From: Sipunculus nudus
Lineage: Eukaryota; Annelida; Sipuncula; Golfingiida; Sipunculidae
Reading direction: 5' to 3'
DNA length: 64,000 nt
NCBI GenBank assembly: GCA_026874595.1
Contig: CM049311.1
Span: 33,809,676 to 33,873,675, forward strand
Part shown: one piece after another, positions 58,310 to 64,000 of the stretch
How positions within the stretch are numbered: position 1 is the first letter of the stretch
Layout of the letters: each line of letters starts with the position of its first letter
Made by a program: the position numbers and the translations under genes
The notes under the pieces: generated by a model
What the model was told of the DNA's origin: nothing
What the model saw: the letters and a program-made list of their open reading frames with translations, nothing else
Database searches by the model: none

Positions 58310-58635
58310 TGTCTAAGGGGCTCTTCTACCTTCAGCTGGGATACCTGCACCACTTGGTATGAGTAAAGTACATTTGCCTTTTATATTCCTTTTTATATTG
58401 TATATTTGCCTTTTGAATTATATATTTTCATGGTATATGTGTATTGTATATTTATATCATATGTGTATACTACTGAAATGTTATTGTACCCAGGACCCTA
58501 TTAAATATCAGCTTACTTGCTAATGGGCTTCCGAGTAAAATATCTTTGTATTAATTATAATCATTAAAACCACAATAAACCTCTGTGCCCTGTTATGTTC
58601 CAGTATCGCACGTGTACCCCGCCCAATGTATATAT
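58310..58635. other. Unit 3-specific AT-rich block beside the LTR
   Basis: Absent from unit 1, where the microsatellite at 18847-18917 is continuous. The end CAGCTTACTTGCTAATGGGCTTCCGAG resembles LINE 3' ends, but no coding sequence is visible, so its origin is open. Confidence 0.3.
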
Positions 58636-59595
58636 TGTTACATATGTCTGTTACATATGTTGTTGACACTTTGTTCGTGTGGCGCATGCATAGCTCATTG
58701 TTATGGCAGCGATGACCCACGTGTGAACTCTGTAGTGTAGAGACACAGCGCTTGGTTTAATCCGTACTGGGAAGCCTGGCGTATTAAGACACAGCGCTCA
58801 TGCTTATCTGGAATCTTCTGGGCTGATCGCGCACTATGAGCGCGTGTCTTGTATTGTTCGTTTTGCTTGTGTATTATGCATTCTTTGGTTCTTTGGATTG
58901 TTCGTGAAATAGAAGTTTCTAGGCTTTTGGGGTGAGAATCTATAAATTAGGGGCTGTGTTTAGAGCCGAGAGGCGAGAGAAATAATATTCCAGCGGACAC
59001 AGAAGAGTGTGAGTCACTTTGTGGACCTTTCCGATAATTGCAGCAGTTATAGATCTTCTTCGAAATTTGTAACGGATTTTATATAGCCTTCAGTTTGCCT
59101 TTGGGATCACTCCCAGAACTTCACTTTTGGATTACAACAGATTGATTTTGTGATTGAATTGGACTACTATTCTCTCAAAAGATTAATGTGAACTCTTCAT
59201 CTGGATTATATGCTTTAAAGGACTTATTGAGCTGTGACAGTGGTGGTATCTTGGTACTGTACACTTTATTTATTATACTGTATTAATGTATTGATTTGCT
59301 GTTGTACTGTTGTAATACTGTGTAATTGTATTGATTTAGTGTATTGTAATGTTAGGGTTGTTTTAGGAATAAATTATAATTATTTGTTAACAAAACAATC
59401 ACTGACTTCTTTATTCATTCCCCTAGTCATTTCCCGCTGACTAGTGTTACAGAATCTGATCTTTATTTATCTCCGTAACAAAATTTATGCTCGTCACGAC
59501 TACGTGATCTGTTGATATTAGATTCCGTAACATAAAATTGGGGGCTCGCCCGGAATGTTTAATAGGTTTGAAAATCTGTTGATATTAGTTTCCGT

Positions 59596-59599
<4 letters not shown>
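58636..59599 (+). mobile_element. Gypsy-like LTR with primer site and truncated second LTR
   Basis: A complete LTR (58636-59532, TGTTAC...GTAACA, about 897 bp, with CTATAAATTAG near 58942 as the TATA region) is followed by TAAAAT and TGGGGGCTCGCCCGGAAT (59539-59556), close to the tRNA-Pro primer-binding site used by many retroelements. Only about 40 nt further, the last 26 nt of a second LTR occur (ATCTGTTGATATTAG.TTCCGTAACA, to 59599). Everything from gag to most of the 3' LTR is deleted. It sits in a TA-rich microsatellite, which hides any target duplication. Confidence 0.85.

Positions 59600-59652
<53 letters not shown>
59600..59652 (+). repeat. (TA)n microsatellite
   Basis: About 22 TA units directly after the truncated LTR, continuing as TATGTATATATAAC. 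This is the right part of the microsatellite that is uninterrupted in unit 1. Confidence 0.9.
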
Positions 59653-60012
59653 ACTTTGTATAAACATGTATATATGTGTGTGTTAGGGGTGTTGGTGTGT
59701 GTGTGATAAAGCTATTAAAATATCAAACAGAGTATATCTCAAGATCTTACTGATAGGAAACCTTGGCGTTTCATCTGAGAGAAAAAATAAAGAAACCATA
59801 ACACCTCATCTGATCTGAATAAATGGACAATTACGATATATTTATTGGTAGCAAATATAGCTACCATGTGTCTGAATCAACTATAGCATATCTGTTTTAT
59901 CAAAATAATGGTTTAAATACCTTATTTATTTAACCCTCAATTGAATATATGATAGTTATAAACATTAATTTGTCTCGAATTCCAAACAGACAACCACAGT
60001 ATATATATTCAC

Positions 60013-60193
60013 CCAGGTATATTGTAATAGATGAAGTCGGACTTGGCCTGACTGTCGACTTGTACCAGCCTCGCTCCCATCGTCAGACACGTGTTCAAGG
60101 CATCTATCCACTTTGCTTTCTCTGTTGACCGCCAGTAACACGTTCCGTTAGTGTCGAAAACGGCAGTAGACGGACATACGCTTACCGCTATCT
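60013..60193 (-). CDS. Lectin gene 3 exon 2, N-terminal half of CTLD
   Basis: 181 nt from a TTTGTTTCAG acceptor to a CCTGG|GTGAAT donor. It encodes VCPSTAVFDTNGTCYW, EKAKWIDALNTC and GARLVQVDSQAKSDFIYYNIP, and joins exon 3 in frame. Confidence 0.88.
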
Positions 60194-61326
60194 CTGAAAC
60201 AAATATTAACTTGAGTTTATCGTCAGTGATGAGGGACTGAGACTTGAGGAACTTGGACTTGTATTGACTCGCAGGTAACGACTCGAGAAATCAGTCAGAG
60301 GTTATCTTGCGCCGAATAGGAAAGATATCTCTAAAATGTAGCCGATTATACACATGGTGAACTACAAACAGTATAATAGCCCAGCAGGACAATACAGACC
60401 AATTAAAGCTCAGAATCAGGGGCTCATCGAAAAAGAACACTGATTTATGCACCTATAAACTAACATAAAACTGCATGATTATTTCAAATATCCTTTTTAA
60501 TTTTTACAAAGAATGTTTGTATTAAACTCGGACTTGACTCGATTCGGCCTTGACTCTGTTGTACCCGAGTACATGACTGTTTATTGTGTGTACTAGATAG
60601 AACGGTTATAAATTTGGAAGTAAGGAAGTTGAGATGAGATGGAGATAAATATTCACTTAAGAAGTTCAATTCGTATGAGATACACTGCACGGTTTCTTCA
60701 TCAACGCCTAAAGAGCACCTTATTCGAGCCAGAGTCACTCGAGACCAAGTCCGAAACCACTATAAAATTTCCTCACTTATAGATATTAAAATGAACATTA
60801 GAGACTTCCACATGTATTTTTGTTATTTTTCTCAAGCTACTTTTATGAATTTTTAATTACATTTAGTTCCTGATGCAGGTACCGAAGATTGTAGTATAAA
60901 GTCTTATCTTTCGTAAAATCTTTCTGTATATATCTTTCTGTTAAAGATATACATGGATGTCTTAATGATATGATTATTTTTTTTACATTCTTCTCCTGAT
61001 GCAGGACCGAAGCTTATACAAAGCCTTCCGTTATGATATGTGTTATGTTACAGTGTAGCAGTTCATACATTTATGTCTTTATAAAATGCGATAGGACTTT
61101 ATTCTTTTTGACTCAAGATATTCTCGAACTGATTTATTGAGTCCTTGCTTCGGTTCAGAACACAAATCCAGGTAACGGGCCCTGGAGATCAAGTCCGAAT
61201 TCCTGAGAAGTGAAATCGAGTTCGAGTGCCCAGTATTCAAGTCTGCATTACCAAGTCCAGACACATAAGACAGGGGCTTATCAAGGGAGGTTAGAGTCGA
61301 TTTGTAAAAGGTAGAAACGTAAAACG

Positions 61327-61395
61327 TAGTCTGGCGGTTAAGTGTTGGGCTAGTGAGTGGAAGGTTTCCTATTCGAGCCCCGGGAATGTTTCAAT
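61327..61395 (+). repeat. tRNA-like SINE head, unit 3 copy
   Basis: GTAGTCTGGCGGTTAAGTGTTG (A-box-like) and CCTATTCGAGCCCC (B-box-like, TTCGAGCCC) are about 45 nt apart. It corresponds to 42732-42800. It is not accepted as a tRNA gene because the acceptor and T stems do not close by eye. Confidence 0.45.
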
Positions 61396-61779
61396 AGGGA
61401 AATAATTTAAATTTCGATAAACAAGATTTGCTTCTTAAAGTTCAGGGTATATTTTCACTTGCAGTTGATCTCGATAAAGAATATGCGTTTGTAGTTCTTG
61501 ATTTATGGAGTTCTTAAATTCAACATTTATTTTCGTCACAAACTGAGAAAACTGTTATTCCCATGAATTTATAAATGAATTTCTTCGATTCCACAAATCA
61601 GGGTTGTAGAGCTCTGGTATGAGTGTGCAAACATTCTTTAAGTTTTCTTTAATAATTATATATATACGGTATATAAAAATTCGAAAAAAACGACCACAAT
61701 CGGGACCGCGATAAAGTGGTTGCATTGTTGAGCGTGGTGTTATATAAAGAACAAAAAAAAAATAAATAGGGACCTGGAA

Positions 61780-61910
61780 TGTAGGACTCGAGTTCGGACT
61801 TGGACTTGAGTCTGGTTACGAGTCCCCTCTTTAGGGACTCGGATTTGGACTTAAAGGTACTGGACTAGGACTTGTACTCGGAGGTAAGGATTGTAGAAAT
61901 CAAACCGAAT
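61780..61910. repeat. GACTTGGACTTGAG simple repeat
   Basis: Degenerate hexamers (CTCGAGTTCGGACTTGGACTT, GGACTCGGATTTGGACTT) of the same kind as at 19800 and 41905. A similar cluster lies at 61160-61270. Confidence 0.6.
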
Positions 61911-62249
61911 CCACCTCGAGTCCCGGAGAAAAAAAAAATTATGTCACATACAGTAAAGACTACCAACAGAATATTAGGCATATACAAGTAGACTATATTT
62001 TCCCAATTGTAGTACAATATCGGGAGGTAGATGAAATTAAACATTTAAGTAAAGATAATTAAAAACCTAAAAATATACATGATACTCTAAGATACCCATG
62101 TAACTTTCTGATCAAGGAGATATCTATTGGACGCGGACTTATAATCTGCTTTCAAGTGACCCAGAAAAAAAAACTAGAAGAGCCCCTTTAAAATTGGTCG
62201 TTGTTTTGAGGTGGTCGCTAAACTGAGTTGTCGTTAGGCAAAGTTTTAC

Positions 62250-62300
62250 TCTATATATACATATATATATATATACATATATATATATACATATATATAT
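62250..62300 (+). repeat. (TATACATA)n microsatellite
   Basis: TATATATACATA units directly left of MITE c; unit 1 has a related TA-rich stretch at 26760-26795. Confidence 0.85.
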
Positions 62301-62302
62301 TA

Positions 62303-62627
62303 GGCCAAAAAAAATTAAAGGTATGGTTCTCAGGCACCGCCCGCATCAATTTTAAACCCCCGCATCAATACTTTTTATTTTGATTTTCAATAAAAACTTT
62401 CCAATTTTGAGCTGCTGCCGCTCCGACATTTCTTTCAAGAAGATAAAACCATACAATTCCCTTTGTTTTGTAGTGCTTTAACTTATTTAGCAAAAAAAAC
62501 TGTTATTTTCATGCTTTGCCCTTATCATTTATCGAAACATACCAAAAATTAAAAATAAAATATGCGCCCGCCCGCATTGATTTCTGAAAAAAAGTGCCTG
62601 AGAACCATACCTTTTTTTATTTTGGCC
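62303..62627. mobile_element. Harbinger-like MITE c, with TTA target duplication
   Basis: Ends GGCCAAAAAAAATTAAAGG and CCTTTTTTTATTTTGGCC, with GGTATGGTTCTCAGGCAC just inside on the left and its inverse GTGCCTGAGAACCATACC on the right. TTA flanks both sides (62300-62302 and 62628-62630). Unit 1 has the empty site (TTTAATTATACCCATATT near 26790). The best preserved of the three copies. Confidence 0.85.
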
Positions 62628-63138
62628 TTATATCCATATTTTTATTTATAATCCCTTCCTGGTGTTCTTATTGTATAAATTAGCTTGTTTGTACAAACTC
62701 CAGATCAACAGGTAATAATTCATCCTTGAAATTGAAAGGCTGTCCCCAAGACCCTTGGCCTGCAAATGCATAATATGGGCGAATAAAAGATCGCCTTGTA
62801 TGCCGACGGGAAACGCTTGATTAAAAATTAATGGGAAATTATAGAATATCTGTAAATGAAGCCTGATTATATTATGTAATGAGATGATTATTCCCATTCC
62901 CGTACACTTACAAAAACAAATTCCGGAAGGCTTAATAACCTATTCGTATCGTTTGATCTCTTACATCTTCAGTTTATCACCATTATTAATCATCTCAATT
63001 AAGTCCCACTATAACAATTCCTTCCAACAGCCATGGTATCCATGTATAGCTGATATAACTTGCTCTGTCCCCAGGCTAGGGGTGAAATTGTCATCAAAAC
63101 TACACAGAACATAAAAAAGAATTAATACCAGCGCTTAC

Positions 63139-63190
63139 CTGCACCGACCATTAAACTTGCGAGAAACAAACCCAGCTTCTTCAGGAACAT
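63139..63190 (-). CDS. Lectin gene 3 exon 1, signal peptide
   Basis: It encodes MFLKKLGLFLASLMVGA, nearly the same as in gene 1, with a GCAG|GTAAGC donor in phase 1. A CCAAT/TATA-like pair like that of gene 1 lies 70-90 nt upstream on the gene strand (63260-63283). Confidence 0.87.
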
Positions 63191-63417
63191 TGTTATCCCT
63201 GTGTTGGCTCTCCAATGACTGGCATACCACCTTCTTACTCCAGAGCTTTCCTCTCTGTGTATAATAATCGATGTTTATTGGCTACCAACGCGGAAACCTA
63301 TGCATACATTTTGTCCCACAATCTTTTATTGACACCAAGCGCTTAACGTATTGTTCTTTGGGCTATGTCAATAAGAAAAAAATCATATTTTTATTTCGTG
63401 ATTTAAATTAGCATTTT

Positions 63418-64000
63418 TATTCACCTATGACTGTGTCTCTACTTCTGATGATTGCCTCATTGTAAAATTTGCGGATGACACAACCGTTTCTGGGCTCATC
63501 CGGGTAAATAACGAAAGTGTTTACCGCAGTGAAATTAAAACTTTAACTTCGTGGTGCTCTGAAAATAATCTGGAGTTAAATGTAAAGAAAAACCAAGGAT
63601 ATGATAATTGATTTTAGACGGAAGAAAACTGAAATATTACCCTTAGTAATTGAAGGCTCCGAGGTTGAAATCGTTGACTGTTTTAAATTTTTAGGAATTT
63701 TTATTTCTTCTGATTTGAAGTGGGCCGAAAATGTTAAAGAAGTCACAACAACGTTTATTCTTTCTAAGGAACCTAAAAGATTTCGGGCTCAGTCAACCGA
63801 TTTTATTAAAGTTTTATCGGGCGGTAATTCAGGGGGTCTTGACGTTGTCAGTCACCGTATTGGGAGGCAGTATCACGGTCGAGGACAGGAACCGTCTTTC
63901 GAGGGTAGTTAGAACAGCTGAGAGGATCATTGGGGTTCCTTTACCCACAGTTGGCTCCTTATTTCAAACACGATTGTTGAAGAAAGCAAACGACATTATA
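63418..64000 (+). pseudogene. LINE reverse transcriptase fragment, CR1/Jockey-like, cut by the window end
   Basis: From about 63420 the frame reads DDCLIVKFADDTTVSGLI (catalytic FADD box), EIKTLTSWCSENNLELNVKK, then after a frameshift near 63590 MIIDFRRKK, EIVDCFKFLGIFISSDLKW, and in other frames LTLSVTVLGGSITVEDRNRL and RVVRTAERIIGVPLPTVGSL. This is the palm-to-thumb part of an RT of the Jockey/CR1/Rex group. It is 5' truncated and broken by at least two frameshifts, and replaces the sequence that lies upstream of the gene in units 1 and 2. Confidence 0.85.

Larger units (their letters stand above)
54687..63190 (-). other. Lectin gene 3: secreted CTLD plus PAN/apple-like protein (gene model)
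   Basis: Exons 63190-63139, 60193-60013, 57471-57230 and 54952-54687 join in phases 1, 2 and 1 to give 246 aa: signal peptide (1-17), CTLD (about 24-154) and PAN/apple-like domain (about 159-246). CTLD cysteines are complete and the calcium-site-like segment is NGMWHDRKC. Two features are unusual: an extra cysteine in the PAN exon (RQACFGLL, Tyr in the paralogues), giving an odd number there, and ASGQPNEG in place of LSGQPNEG. It is the most compact of the three, with introns of 2.9, 2.5 and 2.3 kb. The promoter-side sequence is cut by a LINE at 63418. Confidence 0.88.
51258..63417. repeat. Segmental duplication unit 3 (lectin gene 3)
   Basis: It aligns with unit 2 from 31412 onward and with unit 1 from about 6505 onward, through all four exons and their introns, up to about 63417 where a LINE interrupts it. 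Private insertions are the array at 53390-54310, the LTR at 58636-59599 and the MITE at 62303-62627. Segments without separate entries (51258-53340, 55000-56540, 60900-61320, 61910-62180) show only duplicated non-coding DNA. Confidence 0.75.

Overview
The window looks like metazoan nuclear DNA, most likely from a bivalve mollusc. Coding exons are short and flanked by consensus GT/AG splice sites, introns are AT-rich and full of mobile-element debris, and many repeats are of types common in bivalve genomes (ACTGTGGATTCA-type ends, GTCCGTCCGT/GTTAAC repeats, CCTCCGCCAAGG elements). There are no operons or other prokaryotic features. The taxonomic call is an inference from repeat and gene style, not from a database match.

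The only host genes I can support are three tandem, head-to-tail paralogues on the minus strand. Each has four exons: signal peptide, N-terminal half of a C-type lectin domain (CTLD), C-terminal half of the CTLD, and a terminal exon with a four-cysteine PAN/apple-like domain. Gene 1 lies at 12239-27362, gene 2 at 34463-49682 and gene 3 at 54687-63190. Intron phases (1, 2, 1) are the same in all three, exon lengths match to the base except for a 6-nt difference in gene 1 exon 3, and the reading frames are intact at 244, 246 and 246 aa. They would encode small secreted lectins, plausibly for microbe or glycan recognition. Gene 1 has lost a canonical CTLD cysteine and the tryptophan of the calcium-site motif.

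The genes sit in a segmental triplication with units of about 20-22 kb: unit 1 about 6500-28945, unit 2 about 31410-51258, unit 3 about 51258-63417. Introns and flanks align between units, so elements present in one unit and missing from another can be read as insertions made after the duplication. By this comparison I delimit a nearly complete L1-like LINE (43912-49541, duplicated target TTCGCTGT), a Penelope-like fragment nested in it, a 699-bp hAT-like element (35928-36626), three Harbinger-like MITEs with TAA/TTA target duplications, and a copia reverse transcriptase fragment (29467-31431) at the unit 1/2 junction. A Ty3/Gypsy-like LTR family occurs three times (20136-23728, 43042-43466, 58636-59599).

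Other content: the first 6.5 kb holds tRNA-related SINE pieces and no recognisable gene; a pogo-like transposon (7475-10518) is nested in the 3' end of a CR1/Jockey-like LINE; tandem arrays lie at 14040-15650, 22059-23600, 27980-28620, 50370-50790 and 53390-54310; another LINE reverse transcriptase runs off the right end (63418-64000). The LTR elements and the L1-like LINE inside introns all lie antisense to the lectin genes.
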